From contig JAADCZ010000082.1 of the NCBI GenBank assembly GCA_013154175.1, forward strand, positions 1 to 34,452: a DNA stretch of 34,452 nucleotides, in the 5' to 3' direction. Position numbers and translations under genes: made by a program. This document shows positions 13,766-23,097 of this stretch, in pieces. The DNA comes from Thermodesulfobacteriota bacterium. GTDB lineage: Bacteria; Desulfobacterota; Dissulfuribacteria; Dissulfuribacterales; QOAL01. The notes under the pieces are model-generated. The model did no database searches. It was given only the letters and a program-made list of their open reading frames with translations, and was not told where the DNA came from. Position 1 is the stretch's first letter. Every line of letters begins with the position of its first letter.

Positions 13766-15351
13766 TTTTCAAGCCTCCTTCCAAGATAGGCATTAAAAAC
13801 GCGAAACCGGCCATTACCGAGGGGTACCTTTATCCTCTTAAGAAACGTGAAGGATGAAAAACACCTATCGAGGCCCTTTATATCCTTTTCGACATCGATA
13901 ATGACCAAGGCATCCCAGCCAAGCTTGTCAATCGGGCCTGGCCAAAGCTCATATTGACTCTTTATTTTTCTAGCAAAACCATTCCATCTGTAAACCCGTG
14001 GCCTGTCTTTCATGTAAAAGGCAAGCTCACTGGCTGTCTGGCGCCTCCTTGCAACCACAAAGCTCATATTTGGCCTTGGCAGTGATTCAAAGAGCTCCTG
14101 GGCCTCAATGCCAAGCTGTCTCCACCCGCGCAGCCTCACAGTTGGGTCGAAGGGCTTACCCTCGAGGGGCGTATAAACGAAGATAAAGGGAACACTATAG
14201 GTGAGAATCACCAAGAATAGACCAAGCAAGATTGCCCGGGGGAAAAGGGCCCTGCAGCGGTCTTGCCACCTACTCTGGGCCCACTGGGCATGAAGCCATA
14301 TCCCAAGAAGAATGCACAATGATAGATAGAAGGGAGCCGGCCAGTTGGCGTTTACCCTCTGGGTAAAACTTAGAAGGAAAACGGCTGCCAAGGGGAAGAA
14401 ACCACTGATTTCCAAATAGATTGGACCCAATAGGGGCCAAGCCACACTTTGAGGACTCCTTTTGAGATTTCTTGCTATCACAGCCAGAGAGGCAATGGCT
14501 GCACAAAACACCAGAAAAAATATGAGGGGAGTGATTATTCCAATCTGGCTTCCCAAAAGCTCAAAAAAGGTTCCTATTCTCAAGTGGCGGGCCTTTTCTG
14601 CCCCTTCGAAATGATGGGCCGTATGGAGAAAGGTTATCCAGCCGTTTCGGTAGTTCCACAAAAGAAAGGGAACCACCATAATAAACTGCACTAGAAAGAA
14701 GAGATAAGGGCCCTTTTGCTTTAAAAACCCCCTGGTATCCCTCAAGGAGAACAAAAAAAGGGCCGAGGCAAAGGTCAAGGCAACCATTGTCTGCTTGGAC
14801 AAAAGCCCTAGTCCACACATAACGCCTGCAAACAGCCACCAAAGCCATGCCTGTTTTGAGCCCTTTCTTGCTTCGTCGATTCCAGAGCTGAAAAAGTAAA
14901 GGGTCCACACCCAGAAACAGAGAAGCGGGGCATCGATGGTCATGATGTATCCTGCCACCGCAGAGCCGATTGTAGCCACGTATGTGAGTGCCGCAATGAA
15001 ACCGGCCTTGTCATCTGCCATTTTTCTGCCGCACAAAAAAATCCCTGCCAGTGCCAGTACATTCAATAAAACTGCAGGGAACCTCACGCCAACCTCACTC
15101 ACCGGCAGAATCGACGTGGCTGCCCCAATCAACCAGGCAACCATTGGAGGTTTGCTATAATAGCCCCAGGCAAGATTTCGCGACCAGTCCCAGTAGTAGG
15201 CTTCATCCGGAGAAAGTTCAAGGGGGCTCAAAAGGAGAAAGGCCAACCTGACCCCAGCGGTCATGAGCAAAAGCCACACAAATCGCCTTGTCCACACACC
15301 CTGACAGTTACTTTCCGGGCCTTGAATTCCCTGAGATTGTTCTAGACTCAT
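13750..15351 (-). CDS. GT-C membrane glycosyltransferase (GT39/GT83, ArnT-like)
   Basis: A 533-residue polytopic membrane enzyme with about ten to twelve transmembrane helices. The first periplasmic loop has SPDEAYYWDW with the Asp-Glu pair expected of the PMT/ArnT fold, then GYYSKPPMVAWL. The C-terminal ~100 residues form a soluble domain. Members transfer a sugar from polyprenyl phosphate to lipid A, a lipid or a protein in the periplasm. The ATG overlaps the stop of the upstream gene (ATGA), and the gene shares 16 bases with PAP2 downstream. Its donor could be made by the GT2 enzyme of the same operon. The acceptor is not known. Confidence 0.88.
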   Translation of the reverse strand: MSLEQSQGIQGPESNCQGVWTRRFVWLLLMTAGVRLAFLLLSPLELSPDEAYYWDWSRNLAWGYYSKPPMVAWLIGAATSILPVSEVGVRFPAVLLNVLALAGIFLCGRKMADDKAGFIAALTYVATIGSAVAGYIMTIDAPLLCFWVWTLYFFSSGIDEARKGSKQAWLWWLFAGVMCGLGLLSKQTMVALTFASALFLFSLRDTRGFLKQKGPYLFFLVQFIMVVPFLLWNYRNGWITFLHTAHHFEGAEKARHLRIGTFFELLGSQIGIITPLIFFLVFCAAIASLAVIARNLKRSPQSVAWPLLGPIYLEISGFFPLAAVFLLSFTQRVNANWPAPFYLSLCILLGIWLHAQWAQSRWQDRCRALFPRAILLGLFLVILTYSVPFIFVYTPLEGKPFDPTVRLRGWRQLGIEAQELFESLPRPNMSFVVARRRQTASELAFYMKDRPRVYRWNGFARKIKSQYELWPGPIDKLGWDALVIIDVEKDIKGLDRCFSSFTFLKRIKVPLGNGRFRVFNAYLGRRLEKWAPT

Positions 15352-16307
15352 ATATCAGTGAGTGCCTCCCTGTGAACGCCAGCCATGTAACCGATTCCGC
15401 CAATCAGGGCGGCTGCAGCCTGCACGGCAAAAACGCTGAGACTGAGGGCAACTGCCTTTTCCATGGGAACACCCTTTAGGTGAAAAAAATAGATAAAGCC
15501 GCCTTCACGTACCCCTAAACCGCTAAAACTTATGGGCAACACAGTAAGTATAGCAATAAGGGGCAGCACACTGAAATAGAAACCTATTCCAAGGCCCAAA
15601 TCCAACCCCTGCCCCAGCAAAAAGGCGCCTATCATGCCGAAAAGCTGGAGTATCAGGGATAGACCCAAACATTGCACAAGGCTTTTGGGGTACTTCCAAA
15701 AGACCAGCATGTATTCCAGGGCCCAAAGCGCCTTGGCTGCAAGCCCCCACCTGGTCCCTATACTCTTTGTGAGCCTGTCTATGGCCTTTTGGAAAAATGG
15801 CACCAGAAGGGCTGCAACCGTCATGGAAAGGGCCAAGAAAATGAGTATATGACGCCACTTGGCTGGAAGGGTCGAAGGATCCATGGCCACAGAGATACCA
15901 CCAATGATGAACATTGCCCACAGGCCAAAGAGTCTGTCTGCCAGGATGGAATAGGAGGCCTTTAGCTTACTGTTTCCACCCTTGGCCAGAAAAAACGCCT
16001 TCAATACATCTCCGCCAATTGCAGATGGCAAAAAGAGATTAAAGTACATTCCAACAAAATAGAATTTCAGATATGTAAGGAACCTTCCACCAAAACCAAG
16101 GGTTCTGCCAATGATGAACCACCTGAGGCTGCTTACTACCTGGGAGGCCAGATAAAGCCCAAAGGCACCCAGCCAGGCACTAGTGGATATGGTTGTAAAG
16201 GCGGCAAAGACCGAGCGTACATCAATACGTGAAAAAAGCCACAAAAGAATGGCAACACTTACAACTACCCGCAGTATGAATTTACTGACGCCTTTAAATT
16301 TTTCCAA
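15348..16307 (-). CDS. Lysylphosphatidylglycerol synthase TM-region (UPF0104) protein
   Basis: A 319-residue membrane protein with about eight transmembrane helices and the two family motifs, LPSAIGGDVLKAF (about 93-105) and ISFSGLGVREGG (about 258-269). These proteins match the flippase-like N-terminal part of MprF/AglD without the aminoacyltransferase domain, and are often found with polyprenyl-sugar glycosyltransferases. The start is a TTG; an in-frame stop lies three codons upstream and no ATG is near, so the start is moderately uncertain. It lies 98 bases after the GT2 gene and overlaps the GT-C gene by four bases. A lipid-linked sugar translocation role is inferred. Confidence 0.85.
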   Translation of the reverse strand: MEKFKGVSKFILRVVVSVAILLWLFSRIDVRSVFAAFTTISTSAWLGAFGLYLASQVVSSLRWFIIGRTLGFGGRFLTYLKFYFVGMYFNLFLPSAIGGDVLKAFFLAKGGNSKLKASYSILADRLFGLWAMFIIGGISVAMDPSTLPAKWRHILIFLALSMTVAALLVPFFQKAIDRLTKSIGTRWGLAAKALWALEYMLVFWKYPKSLVQCLGLSLILQLFGMIGAFLLGQGLDLGLGIGFYFSVLPLIAILTVLPISFSGLGVREGGFIYFFHLKGVPMEKAVALSLSVFAVQAAAALIGGIGYMAGVHREALTDI

Positions 16308-16405
16308 TTTATTAAGCTACCCTGTGCAAGAGGCCTCAGTAGACACCGGTGCCCAAAGGGCCGCCGCCTTCCAAAATGCCTTGTGAGCTCTTGGAGACGC
16401 TGCCA

Positions 16406-17395
16406 TCATTCTATTATCTCCCTGATGGCATAGATTCTCTTTCCGCTGGCCTCGTAATAGGTTCTGATAATGAGTTCTGCCAAAAGGCCGATGCAGAAGA
16501 GCATCAGACCAGAAATGATGAGCAAAACACCAAAGAGCAGCAGGGGCCTGCCGCCGATGTCTTGCCCGAAAAACAATTTTTGAGCGGTTAGATAAAGCTC
16601 GATCAACATTCCTGCTACAAACATGAGCCCACCAGCCAGTCCGAAAAATTGAAGTGGCCGTGTAGCGAACTTCTGAAAAAAAAGCATCAACATCAAATCA
16701 AGCAGCACCCTGTACGTCCGGCCTATACCATACTTGCTCTTGCCCCGGGTACGTGGATGATGAGTCACCACCACCTCGGCAATGCGCGCACCCTGAAAAC
16801 TTGCAAGTACCGGGATGAAACGGTGCAGTTCCCCATACAAGAGTAGATTCTTGGATATTTCACTGCGGTAGGCCTTTAGGGAACATCCATAATCATGGAG
16901 CCTGACGCCGGTTGTCCTGCCAATGAGCCAGTTGGCAATTTTGGAGGGAAGCAGTCTGGAGACCTTTGCATCCTTTCTGTCCTTTCTCCAGCCCGACACC
17001 ACATCATAACCTTCTTGGAGCTTCTCTACCAGACGGGGGATGTCAGCAGGGTCATTTTGCAAATCCCCATCCATGGTGACCACAACACTTCCCCGGGCAA
17101 GGTCGAAGCCGGCCGTCATGGCAGCGCTCTGACCAAAGTTTTTCCTGAAGATCACAACCCTTAGCTCGGGGTACAGCCTTTTTTGTTCCCTTAGAATCTG
17201 GGCAGTCCTGTCGGTACTGCCATCGTCAATCACAATGACCTCAAAGCTCCAGCCCGTTTCAGAAAGGCCTGCCCAAATACGCTTTAAAAGTTCAGGTATG
17301 TTCTCTTCCTCATTGAATACCGGAACCACCACAGAAATGAACGGTTCCTGTTTGTTGAGATCCGCCGTCTCGCTAACCACTTGATTTCCCTGCAC
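16406..17395 (-). CDS. GT2 glycosyltransferase, polyprenyl-phosphate sugar synthase type
   Basis: A 329-residue enzyme of the DPM1/ArnC/GtrB class: a cytoplasmic GT-A domain (about 20-235) with VVVPVFNEEENI, VIDDGSTDRT and the metal-binding MDGDLQNDP, then two C-terminal transmembrane helices (about 247-275 and 283-312). It should attach a sugar from a nucleotide donor to undecaprenyl phosphate. The longest frame starts with GTG two bases after the mreB stop; a second GTG five codons later has the better AGGGA spacing. It supplies the likely donor substrate for the GT-C enzyme further down the operon. The sugar cannot be read from sequence. Confidence 0.9.
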   Translation of the reverse strand: MQGNQVVSETADLNKQEPFISVVVPVFNEEENIPELLKRIWAGLSETGWSFEVIVIDDGSTDRTAQILREQKRLYPELRVVIFRKNFGQSAAMTAGFDLARGSVVVTMDGDLQNDPADIPRLVEKLQEGYDVVSGWRKDRKDAKVSRLLPSKIANWLIGRTTGVRLHDYGCSLKAYRSEISKNLLLYGELHRFIPVLASFQGARIAEVVVTHHPRTRGKSKYGIGRTYRVLLDLMLMLFFQKFATRPLQFFGLAGGLMFVAGMLIELYLTAQKLFFGQDIGGRPLLLFGVLLIISGLMLFCIGLLAELIIRTYYEASGKRIYAIREIIE

Positions 17396-17397
17396 TG

Positions 17398-18426
17398 TTA
17401 GTTAGAAAAAATGGACTTATAGGTCTTAAATGACGAAAGCACTTGACCAGCCCCAAAAACTACCGTTTCCAAAGGGGATTTGACCCTCTTTACCGGCACC
17501 CCGATCACATCTTCAAGAAACTTATCAAGCCCCCTCAAGAGGCTCACCCCGCCAGTTAGATGGATGCCGTCCTGGGCTATCTCCTCCTTGACCGAAGAAT
17601 CGAGATTGGTGAACACTTCAGAAATGATAAAGGCTATCTCATCCACCAACCCGGATAAACAATCCTGCACCTCCTGGGGTGTTACATCGACAACCGCTGG
17701 AATCTGCCTTGTGACATCCTGCCCTCCAACCCTGCAAGGCTCAAGTTTTTCCGCCTCCTCGAGGGTGGCAGAGCCCAGATCCCACTTTAGTCTTTCAGCA
17801 GTGTTTGGCCCTATCCGAAGGCCATACTTTCTCAGCATGAAGTAGCGAAGGGCCTCATCCAGATCGTCTCCGCCTATCCTCCTGGAATCGGATACCACAT
17901 AGGCCATCTGGGAAATTACCGCCACCTCGGTGGTTCCTCCGCCGATGTCCACAACCATGGAAGGCTTCCGGCTGGCCACATCGAGCCCAGCACCAATGGC
18001 TGCGGCCATGGCCTCCTCCAGGAGATAAACCTTTTTGAAATCCGCATCTCTTGCAGCATCCAACACTGCCCTCTTCTCAACATGGGTCAGTCTCGAAGGT
18101 ATGCAGATGATTACCTTGGATGACAATACCGGGCGCCTGTCCCTGGCCATTGCAACAATTTCCTTTAGGAACAGGGACACTGCATCCACATCCTCCACGG
18201 CTCCGGCCTTCATGGGCCGCTTGACCACCATGCCCGGCGGAGTCTTGCCAAGGTACGCCTTGGCCTTTCTTCCCACTGCAACAGGCTCCCCCATGCTGTT
18301 ACCGGCAATAACCGTGGGTTCATTGAGCACAACCCCTTCCCCCTGGAGATAGATGAGGCTGTTGGCCGTGCCAAGGTCAATGGCCACGTCTTGCTTGAGA
18401 AGGTGTCTTATGACATTCAACGCCAC
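17398..18426 (-). CDS. mreB: MreB-family actin-like cell-shape protein
   Basis: A 342-residue actin homologue that assembles filaments under the inner membrane and guides lateral-wall synthesis. The ATPase motifs are IDLGTANSLIYL (phosphate 1), VVDIGGGTTEVAVIS (phosphate 2) and GIHLTGGVSLLRGLD (adenosine). Length fits MreB. The GTG at 18424-18426, with AAGGAT upstream, gives the usual N-terminus ahead of LLKQDVAIDLGTAN; a longer frame would run into the GAF gene. No mreC, mreD or rodA follows. Instead it is embedded between a tandem-GAF gene (overlap 10 bases) and glycosyltransferases, so it could be an MreB paralogue serving envelope sugar synthesis. Confidence 0.92.
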   Translation of the reverse strand: MALNVIRHLLKQDVAIDLGTANSLIYLQGEGVVLNEPTVIAGNSMGEPVAVGRKAKAYLGKTPPGMVVKRPMKAGAVEDVDAVSLFLKEIVAMARDRRPVLSSKVIICIPSRLTHVEKRAVLDAARDADFKKVYLLEEAMAAAIGAGLDVASRKPSMVVDIGGGTTEVAVISQMAYVVSDSRRIGGDDLDEALRYFMLRKYGLRIGPNTAERLKWDLGSATLEEAEKLEPCRVGGQDVTRQIPAVVDVTPQEVQDCLSGLVDEIAFIISEVFTNLDSSVKEEIAQDGIHLTGGVSLLRGLDKFLEDVIGVPVKRVKSPLETVVFGAGQVLSSFKTYKSIFSN

Positions 18427-19346
18427 GGAACCATCCTTTCGAGCCGCTGCTTCAATATCTCCGGCAGGCCTTGGGGCCATGCATCTGTATGGACATCACC
18501 GGCAAATACCAACGCATGATCTATTCTGAAGACATCCTTGGGGGAGGCAGGAAAAAATAGACCCAAGACCGTGTTCTTGGGGCCCAGCTCTTCATCCTTG
18601 GCCAAGAGTACCCGGCGCTCTGGGTCAGCACCAAAATCCTTTAAAAAAAGGCCTTCACAATGCCTGAAGATCCAGCCACACACCCCACCCTCTGCCAAGG
18701 GGAACCTCTTTCCAGCAACCTTGTCACAATCAGGGCATTTCTCATTACCAGCAGTCACCACTGACTCCACTGTAAAAAAATTCTTCTCCTGCACCCTCCT
18801 CAAAACCAGGCAGATATTAAAGGAAAGCACCTTCATCGAACCCTTCAGGCCTTGTATAAAGTCGGAATCGAACGATGCATCCCACCTCAAAAGTTTCAGG
18901 AGGAGCCTATTTTCCGCCTCGAGCCTGCTTACATTCAAAAGTTGCATCACGCACTGGGCAAAGGACATCATGATGTTTAGATGCTTATCGGTAAATTTCA
19001 GTCTGGTCTTGCTGTCAACCATGATAACGCCTGCATCTTCAGGTAGAGGTACTGCCAAAAATGACTTTATCCCAACATCGTCCCTATAGAGCCCAATAAT
19101 TCGGCTATCCTGCTTGAAGCGGGCAATGTTGAGGGGCCGCTGCTCCCTCATCACCCAGCCGACTGGACCGTGGCCTATTTCTATCTCTGCAGCTTCATCA
19201 ATGCAGTCCGAAAGACTGTGCCATGCCTCGAGCCTCAACCGACCCTTGGGCACCCTGATAAAGAGGGCACTCGTATGGGCATCGAGGGAATCAGCCACTG
19301 CCCTCAACAGATGGTCAAGGGGCGACAGAAGCGATGGCCTTGTCAT
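18417..19346 (-). CDS. Tandem GAF-domain sensor-like protein
   Basis: A 309-residue soluble protein. The first ~140 residues form a GAF domain (ALFIRVPKGRLRLEAWHS, GPVGWVMREQRPLNI, FLAVPLPEDAGVIMVDS). A second, more diverged GAF-like domain covers about 160-290 (FFTVESVVTAG, GGVCGWIFRHCEGLFL) and includes a CPDC pair. No kinase, cyclase or DNA-binding output is attached, so it would act as a small-molecule or redox sensor through a partner. The start overlaps mtnA by 32 bases, and the stop overlaps the mreB start, so translation is probably coupled to both. A regulatory link to MreB is an inference. Confidence 0.75.
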   Translation of the reverse strand: MTRPSLLSPLDHLLRAVADSLDAHTSALFIRVPKGRLRLEAWHSLSDCIDEAAEIEIGHGPVGWVMREQRPLNIARFKQDSRIIGLYRDDVGIKSFLAVPLPEDAGVIMVDSKTRLKFTDKHLNIMMSFAQCVMQLLNVSRLEAENRLLLKLLRWDASFDSDFIQGLKGSMKVLSFNICLVLRRVQEKNFFTVESVVTAGNEKCPDCDKVAGKRFPLAEGGVCGWIFRHCEGLFLKDFGADPERRVLLAKDEELGPKNTVLGLFFPASPKDVFRIDHALVFAGDVHTDAWPQGLPEILKQRLERMVPWR

Positions 19347-20379
19347 AGGGCGGTCTCAACACTCCCCTTTCAGTAATTATGGCAGTAACCAGCTCGGCAG
19401 GGGTAACATCAAACACCGGATTGAAAACCTTAACGCCCCTGGCAGCCACTTCTGTGTCGCCGCATCTGGTCACCTCGGCACCATCACGCTCTTCAATGGG
19501 GATGTCTTTGCCCGATGGGCATTCATGGTCAAGGGTTGAACAAGGGGCTGCCACGTAAAAGGGCACGCCATTTTCCTTGCACAGAACAGCGAGGGTGTAT
19601 GTGCCAATCTTGTTTGCTACATCACCATTTGCAGCAACCCTGTCTGCACCAACCACCACGGCACCAATGGTGGAGCTGCGTAACAACACACCTGCAGCAC
19701 CATCCACATTTAGGGTGACCTCAATCCCATCCTTTATAAGCTCCCATGCCGTAAGTCTGGCCCCTTGAAGCCAAGGCCTTGTCTCGTCTGCGTGTACCCA
19801 AATCCTCTTACCTAATCTGATACCTCCCCTTATCACACCAAGGGCCGTGCCATAACCGCCAGTTGCAAGGGCCCCTGCATTACAATGGGTCAGCACGCCT
19901 TTTCCATCTGGCAGAAGCTGGCCTCCCAAACGACCCATCTCAATATTGGCCCGGGCGTCTTCTTCCCATATCTTGAGGGCCTCTGCCACAGCTGTCTCAT
20001 AGGCCTGGCCTGCAGGAACTCCCTCCAGGGAAGACATCATTCTCCTGACTGCCCATTTTAGGTTCACAGCGGTTGGCCTGGCCTTTAAGATCTGTTTCGC
20101 TATCCCTTGGAGGGAGTCGTGTATGCCCTCTGCCTTGTTCTGGACTAGCTCCCTTACGGCCAGCACCACGCCAAAGGCTGCGGTTATTCCAATGGCTGGT
20201 GCACCCCGGACGACCATATCGGTTATCCCCTGTGCAGCATCCTGCCAGCCCTTGCACTCGAGCCACTCTTCCCTGTGGGGCAAAAGCCTCTGATCCAGCA
20301 GGTAGAACCGCTCGTCCTCCCACTTGAAGGGCACTATCTGGCTGCCAGCCTCTTTCAAAAGCTCTAAAATGTCGTTCAT
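19315..20379 (-). CDS. mtnA: S-methyl-5-thioribose-1-phosphate isomerase
   Basis: A 354-residue eIF2B-like sugar isomerase of the methionine salvage pathway, converting 5-methylthioribose 1-phosphate to methylthioribulose 1-phosphate. Signature segments are VVRGAPAIGITAAFG (about 52-66), LTHCNAGALATGGYGTALG with the catalytic Cys, and GADRVAANGDVANKIGTY with the catalytic Asp. Length is typical. It lies six bases after gatB and overlaps the GAF gene. No other salvage gene is nearby, so in this organism the enzyme may serve a partial methylthioadenosine route or a related ribose 1-phosphate isomerase role. Confidence 0.94.
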   Translation of the reverse strand: MNDILELLKEAGSQIVPFKWEDERFYLLDQRLLPHREEWLECKGWQDAAQGITDMVVRGAPAIGITAAFGVVLAVRELVQNKAEGIHDSLQGIAKQILKARPTAVNLKWAVRRMMSSLEGVPAGQAYETAVAEALKIWEEDARANIEMGRLGGQLLPDGKGVLTHCNAGALATGGYGTALGVIRGGIRLGKRIWVHADETRPWLQGARLTAWELIKDGIEVTLNVDGAAGVLLRSSTIGAVVVGADRVAANGDVANKIGTYTLAVLCKENGVPFYVAAPCSTLDHECPSGKDIPIEERDGAEVTRCGDTEVAARGVKVFNPVFDVTPAELVTAIITERGVLRPPYDKAIASVAP

Positions 20380-20385
20380 CTTCCA

Positions 20386-21819
20386 CTATGCCTTATCAAG
20401 CAGCTTAATCAAAAGTTCATTTACCATCTTTGGATTGGCCTTGCCCTTGGTCTGCCTCATGACCTGCCCCACAAAGAAGCCCATGACCTTCTTCTTGCCG
20501 GCCCTGTATTTCTCGACCTCCTTTGGATTGTCCCGAACCACCTGCTCAACAATGGCTGCAAGCTCTGACTCATCGCTAACCTGGGCCAAGCCCTCTCGTT
20601 CCACTATCTCTGATGGGCTGCCACCGTGGTCATAAATCTCTTCAAGGATCTTCTTGGCTATCTTGCTGCTGATAGTACCCTTATCAATGAGGCCAAGGAG
20701 CTCTGCCAGGATTTTGGGGGTGACATTACAATGGAGGATGTCTTGTTCATCCTTCTTCAACAGCTTCAAAAGCTCCACCATGATCCAGTTGCTCACCTTT
20801 TTTGCCTCTGGATAGAGCTTTACGCACTGTTCGAAGTATTCAGCCAGGTCAATCGAGTCTGTGAGCACCTGGGCATCATAGTCTGGAAGGCCATACTCTG
20901 TTACGAAACGCTGGCGTTTTTCATCGGGCAGTTCCGGCAGGGACTTACGTACACTTTCGAGCCACTCATCGTCCACCTTGATTGGCACTAGGTCCGGGTC
21001 AGGGAAATATCTGTAGTCGTGGGCCTCCTCCTTTCCGCGCATGGAATGAGTCACACCCTTTGAGGCATCATAGAGTCTCGTCTCTTGCACTATCTCCTTT
21101 CCATCCAGCAAGAGGGCAGTCTGTCGCCTTATCTCATACTCCAGGGCCTTTTGAACATGACGAAAGGAATTCATGTTTTTGAGTTCGGCCTTTGTTCCAA
21201 ACTTCTCCTGCCCCCTGGGCCTGAGACTTATGTTGGCATCACACCTGAGGCTTCCCTCTTCCATATTGCCGTCACTTATTTTCAGATAACGCACTATCTG
21301 GCGAATCTTTTTGAGGTAGCTTGATGCCTCTTCGGGCGTCCTGATGTCAGGCTCACTAACTATTTCTATAAGGGGCGTGCCCGTACGATTGAGGTCCACA
21401 TAGCTCACTGGCCTCGATTCATCGTGAATCAGCTTGCCAGCATCGTCTTCCATATGAATACGGTTGATGCGGATTCTTCGCACCCCTGCCTCTGTCTCGA
21501 CATCGATGTATCCAGCCTCTGCCAAGGGAAGTTCATACTGGGAGATCTGGTACCCCTTTGGCAAATCAGGATAAAAATAGTGTTTTCTGGCAAACACGTT
21601 GGTCTTGTTTATCGTGCAGTTCGTGGCAAGGGCCATCTTCATGGCGTACTCAACGGCCTTGCGATTCAGAACTGGCAATACTCCTGGCATACCGAGGCAC
21701 ACAGGGCATGTGTGCGTGTTTGGCGGTGCGCCAAACTCGGTGGAGCAGGAACAAAAGATTTTGCTGTTTGTTTTGAGCTGAACGTGTACCTCAAGGCCTA
21801 TGACTGCCTCAAAATCCAT
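20386..21819 (-). CDS. gatB: Asp-tRNA(Asn)/Glu-tRNA(Gln) amidotransferase subunit B
   Basis: A 477-residue subunit that activates misacylated Glu-tRNA(Gln) and Asp-tRNA(Asn) with ATP for amidation. It begins with the family opening [15 protein letters not shown], then the cysteine cluster FCSCSTEF...[11 protein letters not shown]. Next come [29 protein letters not shown] and [13 protein letters not shown]. The C-terminal helical and YqeY-like tail domains end in [15 protein letters not shown]. The ATG at 21817-21819 (GGGAG upstream) is chosen over a 23-codon extension. gatA and gatC are elsewhere. It heads a long operon. Confidence 0.97.
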   Translation of the reverse strand: MDFEAVIGLEVHVQLKTNSKIFCSCSTEFGAPPNTHTCPVCLGMPGVLPVLNRKAVEYAMKMALATNCTINKTNVFARKHYFYPDLPKGYQISQYELPLAEAGYIDVETEAGVRRIRINRIHMEDDAGKLIHDESRPVSYVDLNRTGTPLIEIVSEPDIRTPEEASSYLKKIRQIVRYLKISDGNMEEGSLRCDANISLRPRGQEKFGTKAELKNMNSFRHVQKALEYEIRRQTALLLDGKEIVQETRLYDASKGVTHSMRGKEEAHDYRYFPDPDLVPIKVDDEWLESVRKSLPELPDEKRQRFVTEYGLPDYDAQVLTDSIDLAEYFEQCVKLYPEAKKVSNWIMVELLKLLKKDEQDILHCNVTPKILAELLGLIDKGTISSKIAKKILEEIYDHGGSPSEIVEREGLAQVSDESELAAIVEQVVRDNPKEVEKYRAGKKKVMGFFVGQVMRQTKGKANPKMVNELLIKLLDKA

Positions 21820-21850
21820 TGGCTGACTCCCATTGGCTTGCTTTTTATCT

Positions 21851-21910
21851 CTTCTCTTCAAAGAGAAGGTGCTGGAAAAGGCTAACACCTTTTCAAGAAG
21901 CCTTCAAGAA
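21851..21910. promoter_or_regulatory. Cluster of repeats in the gatB leader
   Basis: Three repeat elements are packed into 60 bases: the perfect inverted repeat CTTCTCTT-CA-AAGAGAAG (21851-21868), AAAAGG-CTAACA-CCTTTT (21876-21893), and a direct repeat TTCAAGAA-GCC-TTCAAGAA (21892-21910, an 11-base period, one helical turn). They lie in the gatB leader within the divergent gatB/transporter gap (21820-22004) and could be operators or leader hairpins. No -35/-10 pair was convincing. Confidence 0.35.
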
Positions 21911-22004
21911 ATCTAAAACTTGCCTGGGGCAAAAATGGACTTCTGGCTTTTTTGGCATTTGATCACTATACTTTTCAAAAGGAGGCCAATCAGGCTCACA
22001 TTTC

Positions 22005-23093
22005 ATGAAAACTAGACGAGAAATCATCATAGACACCCTCACCAGGGAATGGCTCCTTTTGGCATCGATAGCCGGCCTTGGAGCGACCTCCGCCTATCTC
22101 CACCACCTCCCGGAAGTCACCAGTGGAGACCTTTACATCCTTTTTCTTCTCTTTGCCCTCTTCATTACTGTCCGAGGTCTGGAAACGTCTGGTCTGCTAC
22201 AAAGCATCTCGATAAAGCTCGAGGGTGACTCCCTTGCCCCCTTGAAACTTACAGTCGCCACCTTTGTGGCTTCCATGATTTTTACCAATGATGCGGCCCT
22301 TGTGGTGATCGTACCCATAACACTAGCAGTGAACCTTGCCAGAAAGGATCTTCTGATAATACTCGAATCCCTGGCAGCCAATGCAGGCTCTGCCCTTACC
22401 CCCTTTGGAAACCCGCAAAATCTCTACATTTACTGGCATTATGGCCTAAAGCCCCTGGAATTCTCCCTTGCAATTGCCCCCTTCTCCTTTGTCTTCTTCT
22501 GTCTTCTAGTGGCATGCTCAATCTTTTGCATTCCCTCTGGTCAGCCTGAAACCACGCCCACTCATGTAAATGTAAATTTGAAAAAGGGCATTGCCTTCAT
22601 GGCGGCAAACCTCATTGTGATTCTGTCCATCCTGAAAATCCTGCCCCTTTCCTTCACAATATTTGCAATAGTCTTGGCAATATGCGCAGATCCAGAGGTG
22701 CTAAAGATAGATTACGGCATCCTTGTGACCATGCTTTGCTTCATGGCCATATCTCAGAATGTCAAAACTGTGATTGAAAGTGCCATAGAGCACTCAGACC
22801 ATATCTTTCTTCTTTCCTCATTAAGTAGCCAGGTCATCAGTAACGTCCCTGCCGCCTTGCTTTTTGCCAAATTTACCACCAACTGGAAGGCACTACTTTG
22901 GGGTACAAATGTCGGGGGGTTTGGAGGGCTCGTTGGCTCTCTTGCCAATCTCATTGCCTATAAGAAATACATATCTTCCCAGGAGCGGGTGGACACCACG
23001 GACTTTACGCGAAAGTTTGTTGTAGCCAACTACGCCTTCTTTCTCGTGGGAATAGCCCTGTTTTATCTGGTAAAGGGCTATCTCTATGGGTAA
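22005..23093 (+). CDS. SLC13/ArsB-NhaD-like membrane transporter
   Basis: A 362-residue polytopic membrane protein with about ten transmembrane helices. It resembles the ion-transporter superfamily that contains citrate, arsenite (ArsB) and Na+/H+ (NhaD) carriers. Conserved features are MIFTNDAALVVIVPITLAV and NAGSALTPFGNPQNLYIYWHYG in the first half, and SNVPAALLFAKF and GTNVGGFGGLVGSLANLIA in the second, the paired re-entrant-loop pattern of this fold. It is shorter than most SLC13 members. AAAGGAGG is about 19 bases upstream, longer than usual, but no closer start is available. Substrate unknown. Confidence 0.82.
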   Translation: MKTRREIIIDTLTREWLLLASIAGLGATSAYLHHLPEVTSGDLYILFLLFALFITVRGLETSGLLQSISIKLEGDSLAPLKLTVATFVASMIFTNDAALVVIVPITLAVNLARKDLLIILESLAANAGSALTPFGNPQNLYIYWHYGLKPLEFSLAIAPFSFVFFCLLVACSIFCIPSGQPETTPTHVNVNLKKGIAFMAANLIVILSILKILPLSFTIFAIVLAICADPEVLKIDYGILVTMLCFMAISQNVKTVIESAIEHSDHIFLLSSLSSQVISNVPAALLFAKFTTNWKALLWGTNVGGFGGLVGSLANLIAYKKYISSQERVDTTDFTRKFVVANYAFFLVGIALFYLVKGYLYG

Positions 23094-23097
23094 AAAG

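Noticed and set aside
16317-16409. 30-codon frame between the GT2 and UPF0104 genes, with ATG overlapping the GT2 stop
   Set aside because: Ala-rich with no recognisable motif; overlap start is suggestive but chance frames of this size are common. It may simply couple translation to the TTG start downstream.
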